A stretch of DNA of 64,000 nucleotides. It comes from Ricinus communis. Taxonomy: Eukaryota > Streptophyta > Magnoliopsida > Malpighiales > Euphorbiaceae. A model generated the notes under the pieces. The model was not told the DNA's origin, ran no database searches, and saw nothing but the letters and a program-made list of their open reading frames with translations. A program made the translations under genes and the position numbers. Below, piece after piece: positions 32,831 to 44,864 of the stretch. The stretch's first letter is position 1. Every line of letters begins with the position of its first letter. The stretch lies in NCBI RefSeq assembly GCF_019578655.1, contig NC_063256.1:13702001-13766000 (forward strand), in the 5' to 3' direction.

Positions 32831-33620
32831 GTGCACGGCAATGAGCCACCTACTTCTCTCTCCCGATTTTTTTCTTCTCTCTCCCGAGCCTCTTCTCTTT
32901 TCTTCTTCTCCATATCGACTTTAAGCCCCAAACTTTCCTTTCTTTACAATTAGGTCCCTCAACTTTCTAAATTCGACAATTTTACCTGCGAAATTTCTAA
33001 TTAACCCCCAAACTTTTCTTAGCCTTTCAATTAAGCCCCTAGCTAATTAATTTGGGCCAAATTAGAATTATTGAAAATACACAATTACATAAATACCCCT
33101 GCCGTCACATTTATTTACAAAAATACCAAACATCCAAATTTCCATTAAAACCCCATATTAATGAAATTACACTTTTAATCCTCATCCAAAAATAAATTTT
33201 CAATTTAGTATTAACACAATTAATTTAAATAATCAATTTGCTAAATATTTTCCAACTTAAAATTTAATACCACTAGTTAATTAAAATACCTATTTTCTCT
33301 AAATTCCTTTTATAAAAACACCCTTTACAATTTCTCCATAATTTTCTAATATATAATTTTTTTTATATAAATATACATTTGGAGAAAATTTGAATAACCA
33401 AAATATAATTATTTCTCAAATAATTTACTTAATTAATTTCTTAAAAATTCAAACTAATAGGATATAGAAAGAATAACTCATTTATTCGTCTAATACTAAA
33501 ATTCAAACTTTGCATTTAAATCATTCCAACTAGTCCAAATAAAGATAAAATAAAATTAATTTAAATAAAAATTCATTATTGATATAATTATTATTAAATA
33601 TAAAAATTTTGGGTATTACA

Positions 33621-36600
33621 TAATTATTAGCACTATTATGGGTTGTTTTCTCAAATTCATAAATATACACGTTTTACGGGGTTATTTTCTTATATCGATA
33701 ATATATCCCTTTTACGGGGTTGTTTTCTGATATTATAAAATTAACCTATTTAAGGGGTTGTTTTCTCAAACTCACAAATATATTACAATTATGTTGTTAT
33801 TTCCTCGGATTCATAAATATCCCCGTATTACGTGGTTGTCTTCACATATTAAAAAGTTTACCCTTTCTACAAGGCTAGTTTCTCATATTAAAAAATTTAT
33901 CCATTTTACAAGGCTATTTTTTTAGACTCGCAATTGCACAACATCTATAAGGTTGTTTTTTCAAATTCATGAATATACAAGTTTTATGGGGTTATTTTCT
34001 TATATTGATAAATATACCACTTTTACAGGGTCATCTTCTCATACTAAATTATTAGCACTATTATGGTGTTGTTTTCTCAAATTTATAAATATACACGTTT
34101 TTACGGGGTTATTTTTTTATATTCATAAATATACCCCTTTTACGGGGTTATTTTCTCATATTATAAAATTAACCCATTTAAGGGGTTATTTTCTCATACT
34201 CACAAATATACCAAAATTACGGGGTAATTTTCTTCGATTGATAAATATCCCGTGACATGAGGTTGTATAATATTTATAAATATACCCCTCTTATCTAGTG
34301 GTTTTTCATATTAAAAATTGACCCCTACATAATTGTTTCTCAAACTCGCAATTATACTACTTTTACGAGGTTGTTTTCTCAGATTCATAACTGTACACCT
34401 TTTACGGGGTTATTTTCTTATATTAATAAATGTACTACTTTTACGGGGTCATTTTCTTATATTAAACTATTAGCACTATTATTGGGTTCTTTTCTCATAC
34501 TCATAAATATACACATTTTACGAAGTTATTTTCTTACATCGACAAATATACTCCCTTTTATCGGGTTATTTTCTTATATTATAAAATTAACATATTTAAA
34601 GGTCTTCTAATACTCAAAAATATATCAAAATTACGGGGTTATTTTCTCCGATTGATAAATATCCCAGTGTACTAAGTCTTTTCTAATATTTATAAATATA
34701 CTCCTCTTACTGGTTGTTTTCTCATATATTAGAAATTTTAACACTTCTGAGGTTGTTTTCTCGGACTGCAATTACACTACTTTTACTGGGTTGTTTTCTC
34801 ATATTCATATATATACACGCTTTACGAGCTTATTTTCTTATATCGACAAATATACCCTTTTACTTGGTTGTTTTCTCATTATAAAATAAATCTATTTAAG
34901 GGTTGTTTTCTCATACTCACAAATGCACCAAAATTACAGTTATTTTTCTAGTTGATAAATATCCCCGTATTATGGGGTTGTTTTCTCATATTAAAAAATT
35001 TACCCATTCTAGTTTTCTCGACTTGTAATTATACTAATTTTATGAGTTTATTTTCTATTCATAAATATACACATTTTACGAGGTTGTTTTCTCATATTAA
35101 ATTATTAGAACTATTATAGGTTGTTCTCTCAAATTCATAAATATACTTTACTGGGGTTGTTTTCTTTATATCGATAAATATATACTTTTTACTGGTTGTT
35201 TTCTTATATTATAAAATTAACCTATTTAAAGGGTTGTTTTCATACTCACAAATATACTACAATTACGGATTGTTATTTCAGATTCATAAATATCCTTGTA
35301 GGGTTGTTTTCACATTATTATTAAAAGTTTAGCCCTTTTACTTGGTTTCTCATATTAAAAAAGTTATCCGTTCTACGAGGATGTTTTCTTAGACTCGCAA
35401 TTACACAACTTTTGCAGGGTTGTTTTCTCAGATTCATAAATATACAAGTTTTACGGAGTTATTTTCTTATATTGATAAATATACCACTTTTAGAGGGTCA
35501 TTTTCTCATACTAAATTATTGGCACTATTATGGTATTGTTTTGTCAAATTCTTAAATATACACGTGTTTTACCGAGTTATTTTCTTATATTCACAAATAT
35601 ACCCCTTTTACGGAGTTATTTTCTCATATTATAAAATTAACCATTTAAGGGGTTGTTTTCTCATATTCACAAATATACCAAAATTACGGGGTAATTTTCT
35701 TCGATTGATAAATATCTCCGTATTGCGGGGTTGTTTCCTAATATTTATAAATATACATCTCTTATGGGATGGTTTTTTTATATTAAAAAATTGACCCCTT
35801 CTACGAGGCTATTTTCTCAGACTCGCAATTACACTACTTTTACGGGGTTGTTTTCTCAGATTCATAACTATACACATTTTACGGGGTTATTTCTTATATT
35901 GATAAATATACCACTTTACGGGGTCGTTTTCTCATATTAAACTATTAGCACTATTATGGAGTTTTTTTTTTCTGAAATTCAGAAATATACACGTTTTATA
36001 GAGTTATTTTCTTACATCGACAAATATACTCCTTTTATTGGGTTGTTTTCTCAGATTATAAAATTAACATATTTAATTGTTTTCTCATACTCATAAATAT
36101 ACTAAAATTACGGTGTTATTTTCTCCGATTGATAAATATCTCCGTATTACAGGGTTTTTTTTTCTAACATTTATAAATATACCCCTCTTACGGGGTTGTT
36201 TTCTCATATTAAATAAATGACCCCTTCTACGAGGCTATTTTCTCAGACTCACAATTATGCTACTTTTACAGGGTTGTTTTCTCAGATTCATAAATATACA
36301 CGTTTTATGGGGTTATTTTCTTTTATTGATAATTATACCACTTTTACGAGGTCGTTTTCTCATATTAAATTATTAGCACCATTATGGGGCTATTTTCTCA
36401 AATTCATAAATATACACATTTTACGAGTTGATTTTCTTATATCAACAAATATACCTTTTTTACGGGATTATTTTCTCATATTATAAAATTAACTCATTTA
36501 AGGGGTTGTTTTCTCATACTACAAATACCAAACCTCACGGGTTATTTTTCCGATTGATAAATATCCCGTGATTATTGGTTGTTTTCTCATATTAAAAATT

Positions 36601-38864
36601 TACCCTTCCACGATGCTATTTTCTAAGACTCGCAATTACACTACTTTTATCGGGTATTTTTTCAGATTCATAAATATACACATTTTACGGTTATTTTCTT
36701 ATATTGATAAATATACCATTTCACGGTTATTTTCTCATATTAAATTATTAGCACTATTATGGGCTTCTTTTCTCAAATTCATAAAATAAAATCAAGCACG
36801 GGGTTATTTCTTATATTGATAAATATACCCTTTTATGGGGTTGTTTTTCATATTATAAAATTAACTCATTTAACGTGGTTGTTTTCTCATACTTACAAAT
36901 ATACCAAAATTACTTGGTTATTTTCTCCGATTGATAAATATTCCGTATTATTAGGGTCATTTTCTAATATTTATAAATGTACCCTCTTACCGGGATTGTT
37001 CTCTCATATTAAGATTTACCCTTCTACGAGGATGTTTTCTCGACTAAAATTACACTACTTTGAGGTTGTTTTTCATATTCATAAATATACACGCTTCTGA
37101 GGTTATTTTCTTATAATGATACATATACCACTTTTACGGGATCATTTTCTCACATTAAGTTATTAGCACTATTCTAGAGTTATTTTCTAAAATTCATAAA
37201 TGTATACATTTTATAGGGTTATTTTCTTATATTGATAAATATACATATATTAGAGGTTGTTTTCTCATTTTAAAAATTTACCACTTCCACGAGGCTGTTT
37301 TCTCATAATCGCAATTACACTACTTTACGAGGTATTTTCTCAGATTCATAAATATACATGTTTTGGGGTTACTTTCTATATTGATAAATATACTACTTTT
37401 ACGGGGTTGTTTTCTCATATTAAATTATTAGCACTACTATGGGGTTATTTTCTAAAATTCATAAATATACAAGTTTTATACGGTTATTTTCTTATATTGA
37501 TAAATATACACGTTTAAGGGGTTATTTTCTTATATTGACAAATATACTCGTTTCACCTTGGTTGTTTTCTCATATTATAAAATTAACCCATTTAAGGGTT
37601 GTTTTCTCATACTCAAATATACCAAAATTACGGGTTATTTCCAGATTGATAAATGTCCCCATACTACGGTTGTTTTCTAATATTTATAAATATACAATTC
37701 TTACATCCTTGGGTTGTTTTCTCATATTAAAAATTTACCCTTTCTACTAGGTTGTTTCGATATTAAGATTTCAGATTATACGAAATTTGTTTTTCTTAGA
37801 CTCGCAATTACACTACTTTTACGGAGTTGTTTTCTCAAATTTATAAATACACGCGTTTTATGAGGTTATTATCTTTTATTGATAAATATACCACTTTTAC
37901 GGGGTTGTTTTCTCATATTATAAAATTATCCATTTAAGGGGTTGTTTTCTCATACTCACAAATACACCAAAATCACGGGGTTATTTTATCTGATCAATAA
38001 ATATTTCCGTATTAGGGGGTTGTTTTCTCATGTTAAAAATTTACCACTTCCATGAGGCTGTTTTCTCAGACTCGCAATTACACTACTTTTACGGGGTATT
38101 TTTCTGAGATTCATAATTCTACACATTTTACGGGGTTATTTTCTTATATTGATAAATATACTACTTTTACGGGGTCGTTTTCTCAAATTAAATTATTGGC
38201 ACTATTATGGGGTTGTTTTCTCAAATTTATAAATATTCACATTTTATGGGGTTATTTTCTTATATTAATAACTATGCACGTTTTACAGAGTTATTTTCTT
38301 ATATTGACAAATATACCCCTTTTACGGGGTTGTTTTCTTATATTATAAAATTAACCCATTTAAGGTGTTGTTTTCACATACTCACAAATATACAAAAATT
38401 ACGAAGTTATTTTCTCCGCTTGATAAATATCCCCGTATTACGGGGTTGTTTTTCCATATTAAAAAATTTACTTTATCAACGAGACTGCTTTCTCAGACTT
38501 GCAATTACACTGCTTTTACGGGGTTGTTTTCTTAGATTCATAAACATGCACGTTTTACGGGGTTATTTTCTTATATTGTTAAATATACCACTTTTACGGG
38601 ATCGTTTTCTCATATTAAATTATTAGTGCTATTATGGGGTTGTTTTCTCAAATATATAAATATACACATTTTATGAGTTTATTTTCTTATATTGATAAAT
38701 ATACCCCTTTAGGGTTGTTTCTCTTACTCACAAATATACTAAAATTACGGGTTTATTTTCTCCGATTGATAAATATCCTCGTATTAAACATACCCCTCTT
38801 ACGGGGTTGTTTTCTCATATTAATAAATTTACCCTTTCTACGAGTTGTTTTCTCAGACTCGCAA
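33621..38864 (+). repeat. 39-bp tandem array, segment 4
   Basis: The best-preserved part of the array, with the clearest higher-order structure: the AGCAC marker falls at 34055, 34473, 35522, 35948 and 36376, with consecutive gaps of 426 and 428 bp where undamaged, matching 11 x 39 = 429. The eleven monomer types follow one another in the order described for segment 1. Later parts (36500-37800) have many shortened monomers. The array runs into the N gap inside an AGACTCGCAA-type monomer, so its true end is unknown. No gene. Confidence 0.95.
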
Positions 38865-39364
38865 NNNNNNNNNNNNNNNNNNNNNNNNNNNNNNNNNNNN
38901 NNNNNNNNNNNNNNNNNNNNNNNNNNNNNNNNNNNNNNNNNNNNNNNNNNNNNNNNNNNNNNNNNNNNNNNNNNNNNNNNNNNNNNNNNNNNNNNNNNNN
39001 NNNNNNNNNNNNNNNNNNNNNNNNNNNNNNNNNNNNNNNNNNNNNNNNNNNNNNNNNNNNNNNNNNNNNNNNNNNNNNNNNNNNNNNNNNNNNNNNNNNN
39101 NNNNNNNNNNNNNNNNNNNNNNNNNNNNNNNNNNNNNNNNNNNNNNNNNNNNNNNNNNNNNNNNNNNNNNNNNNNNNNNNNNNNNNNNNNNNNNNNNNNN
39201 NNNNNNNNNNNNNNNNNNNNNNNNNNNNNNNNNNNNNNNNNNNNNNNNNNNNNNNNNNNNNNNNNNNNNNNNNNNNNNNNNNNNNNNNNNNNNNNNNNNN
39301 NNNNNNNNNNNNNNNNNNNNNNNNNNNNNNNNNNNNNNNNNNNNNNNNNNNNNNNNNNNNNNNN
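38865..39364. other. Assembly gap (500 N)
   Basis: Exactly 500 N, a round figure that suggests a placeholder and not a measured size. Left edge is inside the array, right edge is inside a retrotransposon leader, so the array end and most of that element may be missing. Apparent reading frames crossing it are artefacts. Confidence 0.98.
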
Positions 39365-39706
39365 AATGAATAACAAAGATAGATCATCAAGAACACAAAG
39401 AGACAGAATTATAAAGATAGATCTCAATGGAATATGAAGAGTCAATTTTTTTTTATGTAATCTGAGATCTAACACAAAAACATCAAAGATAACAATTTTT
39501 TTCTTTTAGGACGCTTTTTTTTTTTTTTGATATATGCAAACAAAATCTTGAGATAAGAAGAATAAAGATAAAAATAATAATAATAATAACAAGAACAATA
39601 GATGGCAAAAGGTGCAAAATATAAGATGAACACAAGATATTGAGAATTAAAAGATAGTATTGGATACGCAAACCTCAATCTCGAGCCAATGCTCTGATAC
39701 CACTTA
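39365..39706 (-). other. Leader of a minus-strand LTR retrotransposon, with primer site
   Basis: Minus strand TGGTATCAGAGC (complement of 39691-39702) is a full initiator-Met-tRNA primer site four bases from the LTR at 39707. The remaining ~330 bp up to the gap is A/T-rich leader without a convincing reading frame. The rest of the element lies in or beyond the gap. Confidence 0.75.
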
Positions 39707-40540
39707 TGATGGGAATTGTAGGTTTCATCAATTAACTCCCCAATAGCAAAAATACTATGATAAGTTGAATTAGAAGAAAACTAGAAATTACCAATTTAAT
39801 CCACAAATTCGGATCGTTCAAAGATTGAAGTAAGAAGATGGATGCTACTTAACCCCTTTACCAACAAGGATAAAGATACTAAGATAGACTTTGAATTTCC
39901 TCTTATGCCACAAACAAGAAAGTTTGATAAATAACAAGAAAACAAAGATTTAGATTTTGACACCACAAGCTAGAATAAAGCTTGATAAGTCGCAAAGTTC
40001 AAGCAAGAAATTAAAGACAAAATTCCTCACAATAAAACTCAAACAAAATTTCATATATCAAATTCAATCATGCTCCAAAAGAAAGAGAAAATGACTTGTT
40101 TATATAGAGTACAAGTCCATGCACACACTACTAAAATAGACTCACACACATAGAATTACTTTTACTCTTAAATGGACTTAGTAACCACTATCCACACTAA
40201 TAGCCATTACTTGGTATTGATTACCCCATTAACTTGTATATGGTGGCTCTTAATAACCACTACCCACATTGATAGCCATTACTTGGTATTAATTACCACA
40301 TTAACTTGTATGGTGGCTACATGTAACCCTAATTGTTATTAACATGAAAACAAGTTAAATATTATTCCTTGGGCCTCCATGGATGCCTTATTGGGTTAAA
40401 GTTCTTGGGCTTTCCAAATGTCCCTAATTAAACCCAATATGGCTTGTTGAAGCTTCTTGGATTTGGACCTTGTGATTGGGCCTTCTTGTACTATTAATGG
40501 ATCTTGGATCTCTTTAAGCTTTGAACTTGGATTCACATCA
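39707..40540 (-). repeat. 5' LTR of the gap-truncated element
   Basis: 834 bp bounded by TGATGGGAATT and ATTCACATCA, giving the inverted ends TGATG/CATCA. Its position beside a primer site makes it the 5' LTR of a minus-strand element. It has a repeated GGTGGCT / ACTTGGTATT / ATTACCACATTAAC module at 40180-40330. Superfamily is undecided (copia and gypsy both use this primer). The right boundary is inferred from where homology to the R3 left edge begins. Confidence 0.7.
40098..40107 (-). promoter_or_regulatory. Putative TATA box of the minus-strand LTR
   Basis: Minus strand CTATATAAAC, about mid-LTR, the clearest TATA-like word in this LTR. Confidence 0.5.
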
Positions 40541-40565
40541 ATGGGCCCACATATCGGATCGTGAA
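40541..40565 (+). repeat. LTR tail at left edge of repeat copy R1
   Basis: ATGGGCCCACATATCGGATC then GTGAA corresponds to the last bases of the solo LTR at 49450-51647 and to 61580-61604. It is followed by ATAAC in all three places. Only ~25 bp remain, cut by the neighbouring LTR. Confidence 0.65.
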
Positions 40566-40646
40566 ATAACTTAATTGGCCACTATAATTGTTTTTTCAGT
40601 TAGAGAAAATGTTATTTATACTAGAAATAGTTGAGGCCAAATGCAA

Positions 40647-40649
<3 letters not shown>

Positions 40650-40679
<30 letters not shown>
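40650..40679. repeat. AT microsatellite in R1
   Basis: About 15 TA units. R2 has a short TATATATATATG version at 51733 and R3 lacks it (61690), so it is a copy-specific expansion. Confidence 0.9.
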
Positions 40680-40682
<3 letters not shown>

Positions 40683-41499
40683 ATTCATGTAAGTAGTTTT
40701 TTACAAAGATTCATGTTCAACTTGTATATAAAAGAGAGCTTTAGAAAAACCAAAATCTTAATTGTTTTGTGGTGGAAAAGGGAGGCAAGGGAAGAATTAC
40801 CACTCCTCTTAAAGCAGTTATACTTCTTTATACATCAATGCTAAGAGAGCTTGCATTAAATGGTTATAAAGGGCCACATATCACCCAGAACAACAACAAA
40901 AATTTCTCGTTCTACTTTGTGTTTCATCGTTTAGATTTAATCCAGTAGGTTTGGGAGGATGAGCTCTTGACAGTCTTTTTGTTGCTATCTATTTATATGA
41001 AAATAGTGTACTGACATAATTTTTTTCTTTCCTAACTGGCTCTTTATATATTCTTATAGATATTTTTCTTAAATTTGGCGTGAATGGCTACTTTATGCTA
41101 TAAAGGGCTATTTCTTCTCTTAATCTTAATATTAGTATCATCCTTTTGGTTAATCAATTTCTTTATTATTTAATCTTTCACTACTCTTTGAGCTTCCTAC
41201 TTTTAACTTTTCTCTAATTATCAACGCTCTCTGTATATTCAGGTAACTGGATATGAATGATAAGGTGCATTAGTTATTTCGAGTTATAGTCCTGCTCCAC
41301 TCCTAACTGTATAAAAGATCAAAAAGAATAAATATCATCTGTGATTCAATTTCTCATAATAAATATCATCTGTTATTAACCGCGACAATAACCATAAAAC
41401 ATGTTGTTGCTAATTCATAAAAGTTGAACTATTGAAAAGTTTAGTGCTAATTTTCTTTTGTTACTTTCGTCCTAGAATTTATTAGAACTAGTTTTTTTT

Positions 41500-42600
41500 T
41501 GTTTAAATAGTGGAATTGAAATAATGGGAATTAATATTTGGGGGAAAATATAAATTGGATTTAGGGGCTCAAAAGACTTAAGGTTTAAGCAGATTCAAGG
41601 AGCTCAGCCTGAAATCAAAGTTAAGGCCAGTGTGCTCAGGGAGTCTTTAACTAGTGGTGAAATAGAAGCTATTGATAGGCCAATTCAGCTGGCTAAGAGA
41701 TGAGATTCGATTAGAGGGTCAATTGGATTTTCCTAATATGCCCAAGTCAACGTGGGATAAGATTCTATAATGATTTGAATTATTTAAAAAAAAAAAAGAT
41801 CAAGCACCAGTTCAACTCTAGACTCGATGAGATCTATAAACACTATAAGCATACAGTGATGAAAGAATAAATGTTTTTGACTTGATGGACATGAAGGCAA
41901 TAATAGTTAAATCTTTTGAAACTATTCTTATCCACAAGAAACCGTCAATGGTACTGCTCCTACCAACACTAACAACGCCATCGCTGATCAACAACCACCC
42001 ATTAGTTTGGTGGTAAAGCACAAAGGAAATGGTGGTCTTGTTGAGTTTGCTGATAGTGACGATGAAGTGCTGATTCTTCTCGCTTCTTCACTAAAAATCC
42101 TCGACTTGAGAAAATGATGAAAAAAATGGACAAGATGAAAGGATGGATGGGAAGGAATACCTCAAAGGGAAAGGTGAATGCTCTAACTTTAAGAAATTCG
42201 ATTGTCCCGGAGATCTCCATGCTTTTCTTAAATGCTTAATGAGTTAGCATATCTACATGCTTAATTCAAGTATGCTATTTGATCGGAGCTACTGCCTCGC
42301 TAGTACTGGTAGTTGGATGAAAAAATAAAGAGAGGATTGGAAAGACGTGCTAAGAGATTTATGGGCCAATATGGATACAACACTGAAGTGAAAGTAAGTG
42401 AATGTGCTTCCAACGTAGGCCGAGCTTAAGAGGAACTCGTATAGGATGAACAACGCGCGAAACACTCTAATTTAGTGTAGCTAGTCAACCAAGGAAGTAT
42501 TGAAACCAACGCATTGATCTGAATGCCTGAGAAATAAGATAAAAAGGTGTGTGCTTAAAATGAGTAGATGGACTAGGTTAAAGTACTCTTATTAGGGCTA
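41500..42600 (+). pseudogene. Probable gag relic of a gypsy element in R1
   Basis: Scattered plus-strand pieces resemble plant gypsy gag: NPRLEKMMKKMDKMKGWMG (about 42085-42145), a DLHAFLKCLMS-like piece near 42213, and RAKRFMGQYGYNTEVKVSE near 42347-42400, similar to the capsid region of Tat/Ogre-type elements. Stops and frame changes are frequent. The same text occurs at 62910-64000 (R3) almost base for base, and its first half at 54400-55050 (R2). No LTR, primer site or pol belonging to it was found. Family assignment is tentative. Confidence 0.35.
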
Positions 42601-44864
42601 GGAAGATATTCATCTATTTGTAGACTTTCCAAACACATTATCTCTGATGCTACAGGGGAAACTTAGGCTCCGTAAGAGATACAAATACTATTTGCACTGA
42701 TATTTTAAAGTGTCGACTCCTTTTCTCGATAGTCACATAATCATTATAGTTTCTTAGGTCCCTCAACAAAATGACTAATTTCAAAATGGGCCTAGTATTG
42801 AAGAGCAATTCCTCGACATTGGGGCCGGGCTTACTAGCGCTTATGAACTCTAGTAATTGAATATCTTATAGGATTAGGATTAGGATTGAATTAGATTAGT
42901 TGGAATATGTATTTTCTTTTAGGATTTATGATTTAGTTAAGATTTGAAATATATTAAATTAATTAATTAGATTAATACCAATTAATACTTAATATTTTTG
43001 TTAGTTGAAAATTTTTCTCATCCCCTTCACATGTAGTAGGAATGTGTGAGCATAAATAGATTTTAGTCCTGGCTATAGGTGATATTTTATCTCGTCATTG
43101 TATTGAGAAACTGCTCTTCATACTACCAAGTTCATTTCAAAATGAGTTGTTCGCTCAAGGGACCTATAGAGGACCACAATTATCATACTTTTTAAAATCG
43201 CTACCCAAAATATCAAGACAAATAAGTCAGTTGGTATCAGTTATAGAGAGCTAAAGATTATAGGTTCGAAAAGTTAAGTACGAATAGAGATGGTTTAAGG
43301 CATCCCTATCAGATTCCACTAAAGTAAATGAATCTTTGCCTATCCTAATAAAATTACATTAATATAGTCAATTCTACTTATCCTAAAGCATGAACCTTTT
43401 CTTATCTAATGTGATATGAGCAAACAAATTCTGACCTAATTGGAACCCCAATTAGCCCTAGCGGGAGGTACTTTCGTATCTTAAATTTTATTTTTACATG
43501 AGAGGTGAATACAATTTTATTACCTAAATCCAGGTGCCGGATTCATGTTCATCTTATGAGCATGTGAGTGATCGATCACCCATAAATCTTAAGTTGATTT
43601 TAATCCCTTATATGCGTGGTGAAAACCTAAAAGCAATAAAATAAAACATACATAGAAAGGGGGGAGGAGAAAAGAGAAATCCAGAAAAGGATTAAGGAGA
43701 TCGGGGCAATTAAGGGGAGGAATTAATTACAATCATGGCTTAAAAACCTCAAAAATAAATAATTTAACTAATTAATTAACTAAAACTAATCCTAAAAGTC
43801 CAGTTATGATCTCTAAATCGGGTAAGTAGAATCTGTAACTGTGAAAAAATTTTAGGTTAGTAAAGGAAATTAACTAAGAAGCAAATAAACAAACAAATTA
43901 TGTAAAAATAAAAATTAAAAGCAAATTAAAAAAGAAACATTAAATATAAAAATAATACTAAAGCTATTGGAAATGAGATGTAGCACAAATGCAAAAGAAG
44001 CTAATAAGCACTACTAGTAATAAGTTAATAAACTGTTAATTTAATACTTGCGGTGCAAAGGAAGCTAACCCGACAAAAACTAAAGTGTTTTCACTGGGTT
44101 ACTATTACAAATACTTATCAAATGGCTCAAACAATATCATGTCAATTATAACCATTGTAATAGAAATTTTCATTATCTTTAGTTAAAATCCACTTGCTTT
44201 CTTTAAAAAATTTTGTTAGGTTTTTTTAATTTACTACTTAAATGTTTGTTTCAATCCTGATCCTATTATACAATTATATAATATAGTAATGTAATTTGAA
44301 CTCATTAAAGAATATAAAAACGAAAAAAAGTAAAGATGATAAGTTTGAAATAAATACTGGGAAAGAAACAACCTGTTACTGGTGGATAGATGGTCCCCAA
44401 GGCTTCTTCAACAATGTCCTGAAAGTAGCAAATTTATCTAATTGTGATGGATATAACACAAATGATCGAAGACAATTAAAAGACTTAACGCAGAAGTAAC
44501 AAACAAGCATCTGATAACTCAGATTTTATAGCACAGTTAGTGTTGTCTTTATCCACAATGTTCGAAATTTGTAAAGTTGCAGAAAAATTCCAAGAAATTT
44601 ACTAACGTTGCTGGTATTCTTGGCAGGAAAGGAGAAAAGGAAAAGATTAATTAAACCTGCTGGTATCAAACAATCAATAGAGGAAATGCTTGCTTGAAAT
44701 ATATGAAGATTGCCATATCCAAACCCTCTTCCTATGCACAACCAGTCAACACCATAATTTGAGCAAAAGTAAAGATATAAATAAATGATACATTGTCAAA
44801 AAACCTCTAAATTCATTTTACACGTACAGAAATAGGAAATACTTACAAATGAAAAATGTAATTC
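42601..44864. other. R1 intergenic DNA, nothing assigned
   Basis: AT-rich sequence with no recognised gene. 43247-43900 is shared with R2 (55065-55710), including AGCCCTAGCGGGAGGTA. About 42165-43245 and 43907-44350 are absent from R2. A minus-strand open frame at 44526-44741 shares GRGFGYGNLHIFQASISSID with R2 55929-56177. It could be an intron or UTR portion linked to the adjacent kinesin fragment, but no similarity is recognised. Confidence 0.5.

Larger units (their letters stand above)
30786..33620 (-). mobile_element. Solo LTR of the large-LTR family, second
   Basis: 2835 bp. It starts TATCACGACCCAC (first dinucleotide TA, not TG, a point change) and ends GGGTATTACA. The flanks AAATC and TAATT each differ by one base from AAATT, the bases present in uninterrupted monomers, so the target duplication is present but decayed. 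It has an extra stretch of repeated AAAGCTCGAC / ACCTTACC words at 31340-31600 not seen in the other copies. GC-rich block at about 32330-32830. Confidence 0.88.

Noticed and set aside
38634..39475. Apparent open frames of 174-267 codons
   Set aside because: Most of each is the N gap.
40641..40844. 67-codon frame starting in the AT microsatellite
   Set aside because: YIYIYI start comes from the TA run, and the other copies lack the run and the frame.
41818..42021. Minus-strand 67-codon frame, repeated at 63220-63423
   Set aside because: Its conservation is explained by the recent segmental duplication. It is antisense to the gag relic and has no recognisable similarity.
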